NCBI RefSeq assembly: GCF_001022965.1
Contig: NZ_LECZ01000026.1
Span: forward strand, 310,001-374,000
Length of the DNA: 64,000 nucleotides
Direction of reading: 5' to 3'
Origin: Enterobacter genomosp. O
Lineage (GTDB): Bacteria > Pseudomonadota > Gammaproteobacteria > Enterobacterales > Enterobacteriaceae
The position numbers and the translations under genes were made by a program. Below, one piece after another: positions 27,652 to 37,717 of this stretch. The first letter of the stretch is position 1. Each line of letters opens with the position of its first letter. Below the pieces are notes generated by a model, which saw nothing but the letters and a program-made list of their open reading frames with translations, was not told where the DNA came from and ran no database searches.

Positions 27652-27771
27652 TGTCTGGCGGCTTTAGCGCGGTGGTCCCACCTGACCCCATGCCGAACTC
27701 AGAAGTGAAACGCCGTAGCGCCGATGGTAGTGTGGGGTCTCCCCATGTGAGAGTAGGGAACTGCCAGACAT
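27652..27771 (+). rRNA. 5S ribosomal RNA
   Basis: A full 120-base 5S gene: ends TGTCTGGC / GCCAGACA pair, and the conserved core CCCACCTGACCCCATGCCGA and CGCCGTAGCGCCGATGG are intact. No 23S or 16S gene precedes it; it lies directly behind thrT. Facing yhdZ in this orientation is the E. coli arrangement of rrfF, the second 5S gene of rrnD. Confidence 0.97.
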
Positions 27772-27779
27772 CAAATAAG

Positions 27780-27813
27780 AAGAACCCCGTACCGTAAGGT
27801 GCGGGGTTTTTTG
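27780..27813 (+). terminator. Terminator after the 5S gene
   Basis: AACCCCG(T)ACC / GGT(G)CGGGGTTTTTT hairpin with T6, the usual end of rRNA operons. Confidence 0.93.
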
Positions 27814-27831
27814 CTTTGTGCGGTCTGAAAA

Positions 27832-27900
27832 GTCGGGTGGCGGCTTCGCCTTACCCGACCTACATAGCCCGGAGGCCCGGTAGGCAACGCGCCACCGGGC
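27832..27900. repeat. REP pair (BIME-like) between 5S gene and yhdZ
   Basis: GTCGGGTGGCGGCTTCGCCTTACCCGAC (27832-27859) is followed by an inverted REP-like unit ending CGCGCCACCGGGC (27868-27900). It directly follows the yhdZ stop on the minus strand. Confidence 0.85.
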
Positions 27901-27911
27901 AAAAAAGCAGA

Positions 27912-28670
27912 TTAATGAATCACCTGCGACAAGAAGGCTCGCGTACGTTCTGACTTCGGATGCGCAAAAAACTCATCCGGTGGCGCCTGCTCAACAATCT
28001 CCCCGCGGTCCATGAAGATCACCCGGTCTGCCACGGTTCTCGCGAATCCCATTTCATGCGTCACACACAGCATGGTCATGCCGGATTGAGCCAGCCCAAT
28101 CATGGTGTCCAGAACCTCCTTCACCATCTCTGGATCGAGGGCAGATGTCGGTTCATCAAACAGCATAATTTTAGGTTTCATACACAGCGAGCGGGCGATA
28201 GCCACACGCTGCTGTTGGCCACCCGATATCTGGCCAGGAAATTTATTGGCATGCTCTGCAATGCGGACGCGTTCCAGGTAATGCATTGCCAGCGCCTCCG
28301 CTTCCTTTTTCGGCATCTTTCGAACCCAAATTGGCGCAAGCGTACAGTTCTGCAGAACGGTCAGGTGCGGAAACAGATTAAAGTGCTGAAAAACCATTCC
28401 CACTTCCTGACGCACGCGTTCGATGTTGCGGATATCTTCATTTAGCTCAATACCATCAACCACAATGCGTCCTTGCTGATGTTCTTCAAGATGGTTAATA
28501 CAGCGAATGGTGGTGGATTTCCCGGATCCGGAAGGGCCGCAAAGGACGATGCGTTCTCCCTGCTTTACCTTGAGATTGATGTCTTTCAGAACATGAAACT
28601 GTCCGTACCATTTATTCACGTTTTCCAGCGTAATCATCGCGTCGGCAGGTGTCATAGTAATTTGGCTCAT
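27912..28670 (-). CDS. yhdZ: General amino-acid ABC transporter ATPase YhdZ
   Basis: The 252-residue protein is near-identical to E. coli YhdZ and related to AapP/GlnQ. Walker [10 protein letters not shown] is near residue 45, signature ISGGQQQRV, Walker [15 protein letters not shown], switch His in CVTHEM. It energises uptake through YhdX-YhdY. It is the last gene of the four-gene operon, seven bases after yhdY, and faces the 5S gene. Confidence 0.96.
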   Translation of the reverse strand: MSQITMTPADAMITLENVNKWYGQFHVLKDINLKVKQGERIVLCGPSGSGKSTTIRCINHLEEHQQGRIVVDGIELNEDIRNIERVRQEVGMVFQHFNLFPHLTVLQNCTLAPIWVRKMPKKEAEALAMHYLERVRIAEHANKFPGQISGGQQQRVAIARSLCMKPKIMLFDEPTSALDPEMVKEVLDTMIGLAQSGMTMLCVTHEMGFARTVADRVIFMDRGEIVEQAPPDEFFAHPKSERTRAFLSQVIH

Positions 28671-28677
28671 AATTTCC

Positions 28678-29781
28678 TCAGTGCGGTGTACGCCCGGTGT
28701 TAAAGCGCTTTTCCAGGTGCTGGCTGTAGCGCGACATGCTAAAACAAAAGATCCAGTAGATCAGAGCTGCAAAGACATATCCCTCGGTGGACATACCCAG
28801 CCAGACAGGGTCAACGGTTGCCTGTTGCACGCTGCTAAAGAGATCGAACAATCCGATGATGATCACCAGACTGGTATCTTTGAAGAGGGCAATGATCGTG
28901 TTGACCAGTCCCGGAATGACCAGCTTGAGTGCCTGGGGAAGAATGACCAGCCCCTGCGTTTTCCAGTAGCCGAGCGCCAGTGATTCCGCCGCTTCGTACT
29001 GGCCTTTAGGTAACGCCTGCAAACCACCTCGCACAACTTCAGCGACATAGGCGGACTGGAAGAGAATCACCCCGACCAGGGCACGGATCAGCTTGTCGAT
29101 CGTTGTACCTTCTGCCATAAACAGCGGCAGCATGACCGAAGACATAAACAGAACGGTGATAAGCGGTACGCCGCGCCAGAACTCAATGAAGATAACCGAG
29201 AGTACGCGTACGATCGGCATTTTTGAGCGCCGTCCCAGGGCAAGTAAAATCCCCCACGGTAAAGCGCCGGCTATCCCCACTGAAGCGATAATCAACGTCA
29301 GCGTCAGACCGCCCCACTGGCGCGTTTCTACCCGTTCCAGCCCCAGAAAACCGCCATACAACAGCACCCAGACAATAACGGGATAAACCACTGCCCAGCC
29401 GGCAATGTAGCGTCCACGATGAGGCAGCTTTTTCCAGAGCATGACCGCGACAGAGAGCAGGCCGATAACCAGCGCCAGGTTTATCCGCCAGCGCTGTTCG
29501 TGCGGATACAACCCATACATGAACTGACCGAAGCGCTCATGAATAAACACCCAGCAAGCGCCCGCTTTTGTACAGTCTGCTCGGGTAGAACCGACCCAGT
29601 TGGCCTGCAGAAACGCCCAGTTTAAAAGGGGCGGGATCAATTCCCACATTAGCCACAGACAGACAATCGTCAGCAGGCTGTTACTCCAGCTGGAGAAGAG
29701 ATTCTTACGCGCCCAGAGAATAAAACGTCCACCTGTCGAGTTGGCAGGGCGCGAGGAGTGCGACAGTATCGCTTTTGTCAT
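28678..29781 (-). CDS. yhdY: General amino-acid ABC transporter permease YhdY
   Basis: The 367-residue protein (second ATG of a tandem pair, giving the E. coli length) is an HisM/GlnP-type permease with an N-terminal extension holding extra helices. The EAA loop is [24 protein letters not shown] near residue 285. With YhdX it forms the membrane channel. AAGGA precedes the start and yhdX ends ten bases upstream. Confidence 0.95.
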   Translation of the reverse strand: MTKAILSHSSRPANSTGGRFILWARKNLFSSWSNSLLTIVCLWLMWELIPPLLNWAFLQANWVGSTRADCTKAGACWVFIHERFGQFMYGLYPHEQRWRINLALVIGLLSVAVMLWKKLPHRGRYIAGWAVVYPVIVWVLLYGGFLGLERVETRQWGGLTLTLIIASVGIAGALPWGILLALGRRSKMPIVRVLSVIFIEFWRGVPLITVLFMSSVMLPLFMAEGTTIDKLIRALVGVILFQSAYVAEVVRGGLQALPKGQYEAAESLALGYWKTQGLVILPQALKLVIPGLVNTIIALFKDTSLVIIIGLFDLFSSVQQATVDPVWLGMSTEGYVFAALIYWIFCFSMSRYSQHLEKRFNTGRTPH

Positions 29782-29790
29782 CATAGATCC

Positions 29791-30972
29791 TTAGCGCTCG
29801 ACCAGTGCTATACGACGGTTATAAAGGTTCATCAGCAATGAAATCACCAGGCTGATGATCAGATAGACAGACATCGTGATGGCGATAGTTTCAATGGCTT
29901 GCCCGGTCTGGTTAAGCACGGTTCCGGCGAAGAGTGACACCATATCGGGGTAACCAATGGCAGCGGCCAGCGACGAGTTTTTGACGATGTTGAGATACTG
30001 GCTGGTCAGGGGCGGAATGATGACCCGTAAAGCCTGCGGAATGATGACCTGGCGAAGCGTCACGGTATGGGGCAATCCCAGAGAGCGCGCCGCCTCGTGC
30101 TGTCCGTACGGAACGGCCTGGATCCCCGCACGGATAATCTCAGCGATAAACGCGGACGTATAAATCGACAGCGCCAGCGTCAGGGCTGCCAGCTCGGGAA
30201 TTAATACCATTCCGCCCTGAAAGTTAAAGCCACGCAGATGCGGAATGTCCCAGTGCAGCGCGGCCCCAAACAGCCAGTGTGCCACTAGCGGCAGGCTAAC
30301 GATCAGGACGACAGCCGTCGGCCAGGTTCTGCGAAGCTGACCGGTTTTGACCTGATGCTTGCGGTTAAAACGAAATACCCCCGCAGAGAGGACAAGCGCT
30401 ATCACAATCGCGGCGATGAACGCATACGCCCCTTCTCCAGGCTGAGGAGAAGGAATGGACAGCCCACGATTGCTCAGGAAAAACAGCTCAAATGCGTCAA
30501 CGGCCTGACGAGGGCCGGGAAGGTTACGCAATACGGCGAAATACCAGAAGAAGATCTGCAGCAGCGGTGGGATGTTGCGGAACGTCTCGATATAAATAGT
30601 AGACAGTTTCCGCAGGAGCCAGTTTTCAGAAAGACGCGCCAGGCCAATGAAGAAGCCCAGTATCGATGCGAAGACAATACAAAGCGCCGATACCAACAGC
30701 GTATTCAATAGACCGACCACGAATACGCGGCCGTAGGTGTCTCCTTCCTGGTAATCAATAAGGTGCTGAACAATGCCAAACCCCGCGCTGCGATCCAAAA
30801 ACGCAAAACCGGAGGTAATGCCGCGGTTATTCAGGTTGGTGATTGTGTTATGGATGAGATACACGGCGATGAGAACAACCGCAACGATAGCAATAATCTG
30901 GAATAGCCAGGCGCGGACCGCGGGATGAGAAAAGGATAGCGATCCTTTTACGGCTGAGCGGCGATGGGACAT
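29791..30972 (-). CDS. yhdX: General amino-acid ABC transporter permease YhdX
   Basis: The 393-residue protein is the AapQ-like permease partner. An N-terminal helix, a large periplasmic loop (SAGFGIVQHLIDYQEGDTYGRVF) and a C-terminal block of helices are seen, with EAARSLGLPHTVTLRQVIIPQALR as the EAA loop. It follows yhdW by 67 bases in the same operon. Confidence 0.95.
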   Translation of the reverse strand: MSHRRSAVKGSLSFSHPAVRAWLFQIIAIVAVVLIAVYLIHNTITNLNNRGITSGFAFLDRSAGFGIVQHLIDYQEGDTYGRVFVVGLLNTLLVSALCIVFASILGFFIGLARLSENWLLRKLSTIYIETFRNIPPLLQIFFWYFAVLRNLPGPRQAVDAFELFFLSNRGLSIPSPQPGEGAYAFIAAIVIALVLSAGVFRFNRKHQVKTGQLRRTWPTAVVLIVSLPLVAHWLFGAALHWDIPHLRGFNFQGGMVLIPELAALTLALSIYTSAFIAEIIRAGIQAVPYGQHEAARSLGLPHTVTLRQVIIPQALRVIIPPLTSQYLNIVKNSSLAAAIGYPDMVSLFAGTVLNQTGQAIETIAITMSVYLIISLVISLLMNLYNRRIALVER

Positions 30973-31039
30973 AAAGAAACCTCAGTAACCATGACTCTGG
31001 AGTGGGCACTGCCTGAGCGGTGCCCGTTACAGCTATGAC

Positions 31040-32065
31040 TTAACGTACTGGTGGCGCGTACTGAATACCGCCGTTGTTCCAGAGATTGTTCTGGCCGCGT
31101 TTGATCTTCAGCGGGCTTTCCGATCCCACGTTGCGCTCAAAGATCTCAGAGTAGTTGCCCACCTGCTTGATGATGTTGTAAGCCCACTTGTTATCCAGCT
31201 TCAGATCCTTGCCGAAATCACCCTCTTTACCCAGCAGGTGTGCCATATCCGGGTTGGATGGTTTTGCGGCTTTCTCATCAACGTTTTTCGAGTTAATGCC
31301 CATCTCTTCTGCGTTCAGCATGGCGAACAGCGTCCAGCGAACAATGGAGAACCAGTCTTCATCGCCGCGGCGCACCACGGGGCCGAGAGGTTCTTTGGAG
31401 ATCACTTCAGGCAGGACAATCCACTCTGCCGGGTTGCTCAGCTTAATACGTAAGGCATACAGCTGTGACTGGTCAGAGGCCAGCGTGTCACAACGACCGG
31501 ATTCCAGCGCTTTAGCGGATTCATCCGAGCGGTCGAATGTGACCGGGGTGTATTTCATGTTATTCGCTTTGAAATAATCCGCGACGTTCAGCTCGGTATC
31601 GGTGCCCGCCTGGATACATACGGTCGCGCCATCCAGTTCTTTGGCGCTTTTCAGGCCAGCTTTATTGTGAGTCAGGAAACCGATGCCGTCATAATAGGTC
31701 ACACCCGTAAATGACATCCCCATACCTGCATCACGGGAGGAGGTCCAGGTGGTATTACGGGAGAGCATGTCAACCTCACCGGATTGCAGCGCCGTAAAAC
31801 GTTCTTTCGCCGTCAGCGGGGTATATTTTACTTTACTGTCATCACCAAAAACGGCGGCTGCGACGCCACGACAGACATCCACATCAATACCGGTAAATTT
31901 GCCGTTCGCATCGGCATAAGAGAAGCCAGGCAAACCGTCACTGATACCACATTGAACAAAACCTTTCTTTTTAACGGCATCCAGTGTCGTTCCCGCATGG
32001 GCTTGACCGGCTACGGCAAACAACATGCCTGCAGCGGCCAGGCTGGCTATCATCGTCTTTTTCAT
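31040..32065 (-). CDS. yhdW: General amino-acid periplasmic binding protein YhdW
   Basis: The 341-residue protein is a family-3 solute-binding protein like AapJ, with a signal peptide ending GQAHA (about residue 24) and the mature start GTTLDAVKKKGFVQCGIS. It collects a range of L-amino acids. The gene is intact here, whereas the K-12 copy is annotated as damaged in some versions, as I recall. It heads the operon behind a sigma54-type promoter, which fits nitrogen-limitation control. Confidence 0.95.
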   Translation of the reverse strand: MKKTMIASLAAAGMLFAVAGQAHAGTTLDAVKKKGFVQCGISDGLPGFSYADANGKFTGIDVDVCRGVAAAVFGDDSKVKYTPLTAKERFTALQSGEVDMLSRNTTWTSSRDAGMGMSFTGVTYYDGIGFLTHNKAGLKSAKELDGATVCIQAGTDTELNVADYFKANNMKYTPVTFDRSDESAKALESGRCDTLASDQSQLYALRIKLSNPAEWIVLPEVISKEPLGPVVRRGDEDWFSIVRWTLFAMLNAEEMGINSKNVDEKAAKPSNPDMAHLLGKEGDFGKDLKLDNKWAYNIIKQVGNYSEIFERNVGSESPLKIKRGQNNLWNNGGIQYAPPVR

Positions 32066-32150
32066 AATGCATCCTGTGTGGCGAAATTTATCGTTATAGA
32101 GGCGCTTTTAAACGCTTTACCTGTCTGTGGCGTTGGCCAACGTTTATAAA

Positions 32151-32166
32151 GCAAACGTAATGCCAG
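32151..32166 (-). promoter_or_regulatory. sigma54 promoter of yhdWXYZ
   Basis: On the minus strand CTGGCATTACGTTTGC matches the TGGCAC-N5-TTGC pattern with GG and GC at the exact -24/-12 spacing. Transcription would start near 32140, about 75 bases before yhdW. Confidence 0.8.
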
Positions 32167-32238
32167 TTTTGCGTTCGATAAAATAAGTGATGATTGAACG
32201 CTTAATGCTGAGTGTAGACAGGCTTAAATAAAACGAGC

Positions 32239-32283
32239 GCCCCGAAACGGTGCGAAATTACAACCTGTGCCACAAATCGGAGC
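32239..32283 (-). promoter_or_regulatory. Two NtrC-like enhancer sites
   Basis: GCCCC-GAAAC-GGTGC (32239-32253) differs at one position from the GCACC-N5-GGTGC NtrC site; GCCAC-AAATC-GGAGC (32269-32283) is weaker. Their centres lie about 106 and 136 bases upstream of the predicted start, 30 bases apart, closely like the enhancer at E. coli glnA. Confidence 0.6.
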
Positions 32284-32500
32284 AAAAGTTTTAAGGAGAG
32301 TTAGAGGAAAGGGAGAGATAGTTTCCAGAGTGAATATTGGCAGGGTATTCAATAGTATTAATCTGTGAAAATCATCACGATAGAATATGAAATTTAAAGA
32401 AGTATACGAAAAAGATGTGACTGGCTTCTGGCTAAAATTAATTGCGCGAATAAATAGGGGGCTATTTTTTTACTTATTTAAAAATCCTGCACTCTTTAAA

Positions 32501-32531
32501 AGCAAAAGCGCGGCCAGAGCCGCGCTTTCTT
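32501..32531 (-). terminator. Terminator of yhdV
   Basis: AAGCGCGGC / GCCGCGCTT hairpin with an A/T-rich flank directly after the yhdV stop when read on the minus strand. Confidence 0.8.
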
Positions 32532-32539
32532 AACAGATG

Positions 32540-32761
32540 TTACTTGGTCAGGGCAACGATACCCAGCGTCAAACCCGCCACTGCGGCAGCACCGCCGGCG
32601 ATAGCACCCGCTGTTTCCCAGTTATCTTGGGTGGTGCCTTTCATACAGGTATTGGTATGAACCAGTCGGCCCTGGTCATCGTAAACCGGTACACATGGAG
32701 AGTCGTGCGCGCAACCAGCAAGCAGCGCAGCGAGTAGTGCAACGGAAATGAATCTTTTCAT
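32540..32761 (-). CDS. yhdV: Small lipoprotein YhdV
   Basis: The 73-residue protein has a lipobox LLAGC (Cys17), a short Cys- and Asp-containing middle (HDSPCVPVYDDQG) and a C-terminal Gly/Ala-rich hydrophobic stretch (AGAIAGGAAAVAGLTLGIVAL) that could cross or enter a membrane. It corresponds to E. coli YhdV between acrF and yhdW. No function is known. It has its own terminator and a promoter in the upstream gap. Confidence 0.88.
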   Translation of the reverse strand: MKRFISVALLAALLAGCAHDSPCVPVYDDQGRLVHTNTCMKGTTQDNWETAGAIAGGAAAVAGLTLGIVALTK

Positions 32762-33064
32762 GATGTTACCTCAGTATTATTTCTCATCCGCTATAAAGCC
32801 AGGAGGGCTATTAACGAACTGGAGGTTATTTTACCACCGGGGTAACTCCTCGTTACACGAGGAATAATCTCAAATTATGTAGTTTGTAAAAATCGTGGAG
32901 AAAAAGCGGTTTCAGGATGAATTAATGGAGAAATTATGAAGCTGCAAGAGGCTGTTTTTACTTAATGCAAACCATCGTATTTTTAACACTGCTTTTGTGT
33001 AATGCCTAATTCATTGTTTAAGTTAAAAATAAAAAAGGCACCAGAGGTGCCTTTCAGGGAAAGA
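32762..33064. other. Gap between yhdV and acrF
   Basis: These 303 bases hold the yhdV promoter and the acrF terminator. A 7-bp inverted repeat TCCTCGT-TAC-ACGAGGA (32847-32863) is the only structure I note. A nine-codon plus-strand frame near 32938 has no gene behind it and is not called. Confidence 0.55.
33022..33055 (-). terminator. Terminator of acrEF
   Basis: On the minus strand AAAGGCACC-TCT-GGTGCCTTTTTTATTTTT, ten bases after the acrF stop. Confidence 0.9.
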
Positions 33065-36000
33065 TTAATCCTTATGGTTTGTAAACCGTCGCCGGACCAC
33101 CACAAAGAAGACGGGTACGAAGAAAATCGCCAGAAGCGTTGCGGAAAGCATCCCTCCCATAACGCCCGTACCGACGGCGTTTTGCGCGCCGCTCCCGGCC
33201 CCGGTGCTGATCACCAGCGGCATGACGCCAAGAATAAAGGCCAGGGACGTCATCAGGATCGGGCGAAGGCGCATCCGTGAGGCTTCCAGCGTGGCCTCAA
33301 TGATGCCTTTACCTTCTTTATCCATCAGGTCCTTAGCAAATTCGACGATCAGGATGGCGTTTTTCGCCGATAGACCAATCGTTGTCAGCAGGCCGACCTG
33401 GAAATAGACGTCATTGTTTAACCCGCGCAATGATGCTGCGAGAAGCGCCCCGATGACGCCCAGCGGTACAACCAGCATGACAGAGAACGGAATGGACCAG
33501 CTTTCATACAGGGCTGCCAGACACAGGAACACCACGATCAGTGAAATGGCGTACAGTGCAGGCGCCTGGTTACCCGAAAGCCGCTCCTGATAAGACATTC
33601 CTGTCCAGTCGTAGCCGATACCGGAAGGCAGTTTTGCCGCGAGGTTTTCCATCATGACCATCGCCTCACCGGTACTTTTTCCAGGAGCTGATTCACCGAG
33701 GATCTCCATCGATGGCATTCCGTTGTAGCGCTCCAGGCGAGGTGAACCATAAACCCAGTGAGCGTTGCTAAAGGCTGAGAACGGGACCATTTCTCCATTC
33801 GCGCTGCGCACGTAAAGGTTATTGATATCCCCCGGCAACATACGGAATTTTGCGTCGGCCTGGACGTAGACCTTTTTCACGCGACCGTGATCGATAAAGT
33901 CGTTCACATAGGTGCCACCTAAAGCCGTCGAGATCGTCTGGTTGACGTCAGAAAGACTGACGCCCAGCGCCTGCGCTTTCTCCTGATCGACATCGAGCTT
34001 GAACTGAGGGGTATCTTCAAGCCCGTTAGGACGCACGCGAACCAGAAGGTCAGGATGCTCTTTCACCATGCCGAGCAGTTGGTTTCGCGCCTGAGTCAGC
34101 TGCGTATGCCCAAGGTTCGCCTGGTCAATCAACTCAAAGTCGAAGCCCGTAGCGGTACCCAGCTCAATAATTGCAGGCAGGTTAAACGGGAACACGAGTC
34201 CATCTTTAATCTGACTGAAGGCTTTGGTCGCGCGACCGACAATGGCCTCGACGCCATTTTTCTCCCCCGGGCGTTCCTCCCAGGGCTTCAGGCTGACGAA
34301 GGCAATACCGGAGTTCTGACCCTGGCCGCTAAAGCTAAAGCCGTTAACGGTAAAGACAGATTCCACGTTCGCCTTTTCGTTGTTCAGATAGTAGTTCTGA
34401 ACCTGGTCGAGTACCTGCTGAGTCCGCGTCTGGGTTGCGCCCGCCGGAAGTTGAACCATCGTCATAAACACGCCCTGATCTTCTTCGGGCAGGAAGGAGG
34501 TGGGCAAGCGAAGGAAGAGCACCGCCATCCCGGCGACGATAATGACGTACACCACCAGATAGCGGCCGGTCTTGCGCAAAATACCGCTCACGCTGTTGCT
34601 ATAGTGCTCCACGCTCTTATCGAAGCGCGCATTAAACCAGCCAAAGAAGCCACCCTTTTTCTCGTGACGATCGTGGGAGACGGGCTTAAGCAACGTTGCA
34701 CAGAGTGCTGGCGTCAGGATCAGCGCAACCAGTACCGACAGCGCCATGGCGGAAACGATAGTCAGCGAAAACTGGCGATAGATAGCCCCCGTCGAACCGC
34801 CAAAAAAGGCCATCGGAATAAAGACCGCCGAGAGTACCATGGCGATCCCCACCAGTGCGCCCTGGATCTGCTCCATCGACTTTTGCGTGGCCTCTTTCGG
34901 CGGCAGGTTGTCCTCGACCATGACGCGTTCAACGTTCTCAACGACCACGATAGCGTCATCGACCAGCAGGCCTATCGCCAGCACCATACCGAACATCGTC
35001 AAGGTATTGATAGAGAAGCCGAACGCTGCCAGAACCGCGAAGGTGCCCAGCAGAACGACCGGCACCGCGATAGTCGGGATGAGCGTCGCCCGCAGGTTTT
35101 GCAGGAACAGGTACATAACCAGGAAGACGAGAACGATCGCTTCAAACAGGGTCTTCACCACTTCGTGAATGGAGATTTTCACAAAAGGTGTGGTGTCATA
35201 GGGGTAGACTACTTTTAGCCCCTGCGGGAAGAACTGCTGCAGCTGCGCCAGTTTGCTCTTGATGGCTGCCGCCGTGTCCAGCGCATTTGCCCCGGTTGCT
35301 AGCTTAATCCCCAGGCCGGTCGCCGCCTGCCCGTTGATTTTGGTCACCATATTGTAGTTTTCGCCACCGAGCTCAATGCGAGCCACATCCTTCAGATGAA
35401 CCATCGAGCCGTCCTGGTTCACCTTGAGCGTCACGCGACCAAACTCTTCCGGTGATTTCAGGCGAGTTTGCGCAATGATCGAGGCATTCAGCTGCTGCCC
35501 GGGAATGGACGGCGTTCCGCCCAGCTGGCCTGCCGCTATCTGGTCGTTCTGCGTTTTAAGCTGGTTGATAATATCCAGCGGCGTCAGCTGGTATTTGTTC
35601 ATCGCGTTGCTGTCGAGCCAGATGCGCATCGCATACTGAGCACCAAACAGCTGAACGTCACCGACGCCAGACGTTCGGCTGATAGCATCTTTGACGTTCG
35701 AAGCGACGTAGTCTGAGATGTCATTTTGCGAAAGGTTCTTGTTGTCTGAAACAAAACCGGCAACAAGCAGGAAGCTGCTACTGGATTTCTCAACGCCAAT
35801 TCCTTGCTGCTGAACCTCTTGCGGCAGCAGCGGCATGGCGAGCTGCAGCTTGTTCTGAACCTGCACCTGGGCGATATCCGGATCGGTTCCTGACTCGAAG
35901 GTCAGGGTGATGGTGACGTTACCCGCTGAATCGCTGGTGGAGGACATATACATCAGGTTATCGATACCGTTCATGTTCTGTTCGATAACCTGGGTCACGG

Positions 36001-36178
36001 TATCCTGCACCGTTTGAGCATCCGCACCCGGGTAGGTTGCGGATATCGCCACGGCGGGAGGCGCAATGGTCGGATACTGTGCGACGGGAAGTTTGAGAAT
36101 GGCCAGCCCGCCTGCAATCATTAAAATGATGGCAAGTACCCAGGCAAAAACCGGTCTCTGAATAAAGAAATTAGCCAT
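33065..36178 (-). CDS. acrF: RND multidrug efflux pump AcrF
   Basis: The 1037-residue protein is an HAE1 RND transporter like AcrB/AcrF. Twelve membrane helices and two large periplasmic loops follow the standard plan; the proton-relay residues are present (Asp-Asp in [13 protein letters not shown] near 407 and Lys in [12 protein letters not shown] near 940). It exports drugs, dyes and bile salts with AcrE and TolC. In E. coli acrEF is normally silenced by H-NS and contributes when derepressed. It follows acrE by 11 bases, and position next to acrS distinguishes it from AcrB. Confidence 0.94.
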   Translation of the reverse strand: MANFFIQRPVFAWVLAIILMIAGGLAILKLPVAQYPTIAPPAVAISATYPGADAQTVQDTVTQVIEQNMNGIDNLMYMSSTSDSAGNVTITLTFESGTDPDIAQVQVQNKLQLAMPLLPQEVQQQGIGVEKSSSSFLLVAGFVSDNKNLSQNDISDYVASNVKDAISRTSGVGDVQLFGAQYAMRIWLDSNAMNKYQLTPLDIINQLKTQNDQIAAGQLGGTPSIPGQQLNASIIAQTRLKSPEEFGRVTLKVNQDGSMVHLKDVARIELGGENYNMVTKINGQAATGLGIKLATGANALDTAAAIKSKLAQLQQFFPQGLKVVYPYDTTPFVKISIHEVVKTLFEAIVLVFLVMYLFLQNLRATLIPTIAVPVVLLGTFAVLAAFGFSINTLTMFGMVLAIGLLVDDAIVVVENVERVMVEDNLPPKEATQKSMEQIQGALVGIAMVLSAVFIPMAFFGGSTGAIYRQFSLTIVSAMALSVLVALILTPALCATLLKPVSHDRHEKKGGFFGWFNARFDKSVEHYSNSVSGILRKTGRYLVVYVIIVAGMAVLFLRLPTSFLPEEDQGVFMTMVQLPAGATQTRTQQVLDQVQNYYLNNEKANVESVFTVNGFSFSGQGQNSGIAFVSLKPWEERPGEKNGVEAIVGRATKAFSQIKDGLVFPFNLPAIIELGTATGFDFELIDQANLGHTQLTQARNQLLGMVKEHPDLLVRVRPNGLEDTPQFKLDVDQEKAQALGVSLSDVNQTISTALGGTYVNDFIDHGRVKKVYVQADAKFRMLPGDINNLYVRSANGEMVPFSAFSNAHWVYGSPRLERYNGMPSMEILGESAPGKSTGEAMVMMENLAAKLPSGIGYDWTGMSYQERLSGNQAPALYAISLIVVFLCLAALYESWSIPFSVMLVVPLGVIGALLAASLRGLNNDVYFQVGLLTTIGLSAKNAILIVEFAKDLMDKEGKGIIEATLEASRMRLRPILMTSLAFILGVMPLVISTGAGSGAQNAVGTGVMGGMLSATLLAIFFVPVFFVVVRRRFTNHKD

Positions 36179-36189
36179 GTCGTCGTCCC

Positions 36190-37329
36190 TTAACTGGCTG
36201 GCGCTGTGGATGTATCAGGCGTGGCGACGACGGTTGCCCCTGGTCTGACTTTCTGTAACCCGCTGACGATGACGCGATCGCCGTTTTTCAGCCCTTCCGT
36301 CACCAGCCAGCGATCGCCAATCGCTTGAGGGGCGACGACGGTACGCGACTCAACCTGGTTTTTATCATTCACCACCAGAACGGTTGCATCGCCTCGCGGC
36401 GTACGTGTTACCCCTTGCTGTGGAACCAGAATCGCATCCGGCTGCGTGCCTTCATCAATGCGGGCGCGAACAAACATGCCGGGTAACAACAGATGCTGAG
36501 GATTCGGGAAAATAGCGCGCAGGGTAATCGAGCCGGTACTTTCATCGACCGTGACGTCAGAGAATTGCAATGTGCCTTTCAGCGGATAGGGCTGACCATT
36601 TTCCATCAGCAGCTCAACGGTGCTGGCGGTATCACCTTTTTGCAGGCTCGTCTGTTTCAGGCGCAAAAAATCATTACTGGACTGGGTGACATCGACATAC
36701 ATTGGATCAAGCTGCTGGACCGTTGCCAGCGCTGCGGCTTGTCCGTTAGTGACGAGTGCGCCTTCGGTTACGCTGGATTTGCCTATGCGGCCATCGACAG
36801 GAGACGTCACTTTGGTATAGGCAAGGTTAATACGCGCACTTTCAACGCCGGCTTTTGCGGCAACGACGCTGGCATCTGCCTGCTGCGCTGTGGCAACGGC
36901 CTGGTCATACTCCTGCTTACTGACATACTGTGTCCCCACCAATGGGAGATAACGTTTCACCGTCAGGTGCGCAATACTGGCCGCCGCCTGGGTCTTCGCC
37001 AGCTCGCCTTTCGCGCTGTCATAGGCCGCCTGATAGGTTGCAGGATCAATCTGATAAAGTGATTCACCCGCTTTTACATCGCTACCTTCCACGAAGTTGC
37101 GACGCAGGATAATGCCGCTAACCTGAGGTCGAACCTCCGCAACCCGAAATGCCTCTGTTCTGCCCGGGAGTTCAGTGGTGACAGCCAGAGGTGCGCTTTT
37201 CACGATGTGCACGCTGACCTGAGGCGCCTGCGGGGACTGTTGTTGTTTTTCCTGACCATCGCATCCAGTGAGCAGTACCGCGCAGACAATGAAACCGGAT
37301 AAGGGTAAGCGTCTGAAATAATTCGTCAT
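36190..37329 (-). CDS. acrE: RND efflux periplasmic adaptor lipoprotein AcrE
   Basis: The 379-residue membrane-fusion protein has a lipobox LLTGC (Cys23), beta-barrel and lipoyl halves around residues 60-100 and 165-205 ([27 protein letters not shown]), and an alpha-helical hairpin between. It links AcrF to TolC. First gene of the acrEF operon, divergent from acrS. Confidence 0.94.
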   Translation of the reverse strand: MTNYFRRLPLSGFIVCAVLLTGCDGQEKQQQSPQAPQVSVHIVKSAPLAVTTELPGRTEAFRVAEVRPQVSGIILRRNFVEGSDVKAGESLYQIDPATYQAAYDSAKGELAKTQAAASIAHLTVKRYLPLVGTQYVSKQEYDQAVATAQQADASVVAAKAGVESARINLAYTKVTSPVDGRIGKSSVTEGALVTNGQAAALATVQQLDPMYVDVTQSSNDFLRLKQTSLQKGDTASTVELLMENGQPYPLKGTLQFSDVTVDESTGSITLRAIFPNPQHLLLPGMFVRARIDEGTQPDAILVPQQGVTRTPRGDATVLVVNDKNQVESRTVVAPQAIGDRWLVTEGLKNGDRVIVSGLQKVRPGATVVATPDTSTAPAS

Positions 37330-37717
37330 TGCTGTTCCTTTAAATACCCATTAACCGATATATGCCGTGAACCGGTAGCTGGGGCAGAGGGATAAAAAAT
37401 AAAATGTAGCTGCGTATAATAATGAGGGTATTTAATGTTTTTTAATTTATAAGTGCGAATGACCAGGCCTGAAGACAAAATCAGAATCGGTCCCGGCACT
37501 TTCAGCGGTATACTTCTGGCGAATTAATCAGATAATCAGGGTTTAATGCTCTCTAATTATTCATGCCATGAATTTATTTGTTTTGATGTATTTGCATTAA
37601 TTATAAATTATGCGCGTTGACTTTTTTTGTGCAAAATTAAAACGGATTTTGGTGAATACTTTCATTTCCATGAACGCAGTAATACCTTTAAACCTTGTGC
37701 ATAACGAGTAGTTGTCT
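37330..37717. other. Divergent acrE-acrS control region, AT-rich
   Basis: The 388 bases are clearly more AT-rich than the flanking genes (for example 37400-37460 and 37540-37680), which fits H-NS binding as known for acrEF in E. coli. Promoters for both genes must lie here; I could not single out boxes or an AcrS operator. Confidence 0.6.

Larger units (their letters stand above)
32066..32539. other. yhdW upstream region and gap to yhdV
   Basis: The 474-base stretch carries the sigma54 promoter and NtrC-like sites (listed separately) in its first 220 bases, an AT-rich middle (32330-32480) without visible gene, and the yhdV terminator at its end. Confidence 0.7.

Noticed and set aside
32256..32271. 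Second sigma54-like TGGCAC on the minus strand
   Set aside because: TGGCAC is present, but the -12 GC is missing at the required distance; it overlaps the upstream NtrC-like site instead.
32937..32966. Nine-codon frame (MKLQEAVFT) with GGAG upstream
   Set aside because: Looks like a leader peptide, but no plus-strand gene follows; the next gene on that side is acrF on the opposite strand.
34055..35218. 387-codon open frame antisense to acrF
   Set aside because: Composition is that of a shadow frame (His-, Arg- and Gln-rich), with no domain and no ribosome site; acrF on the other strand is certain.
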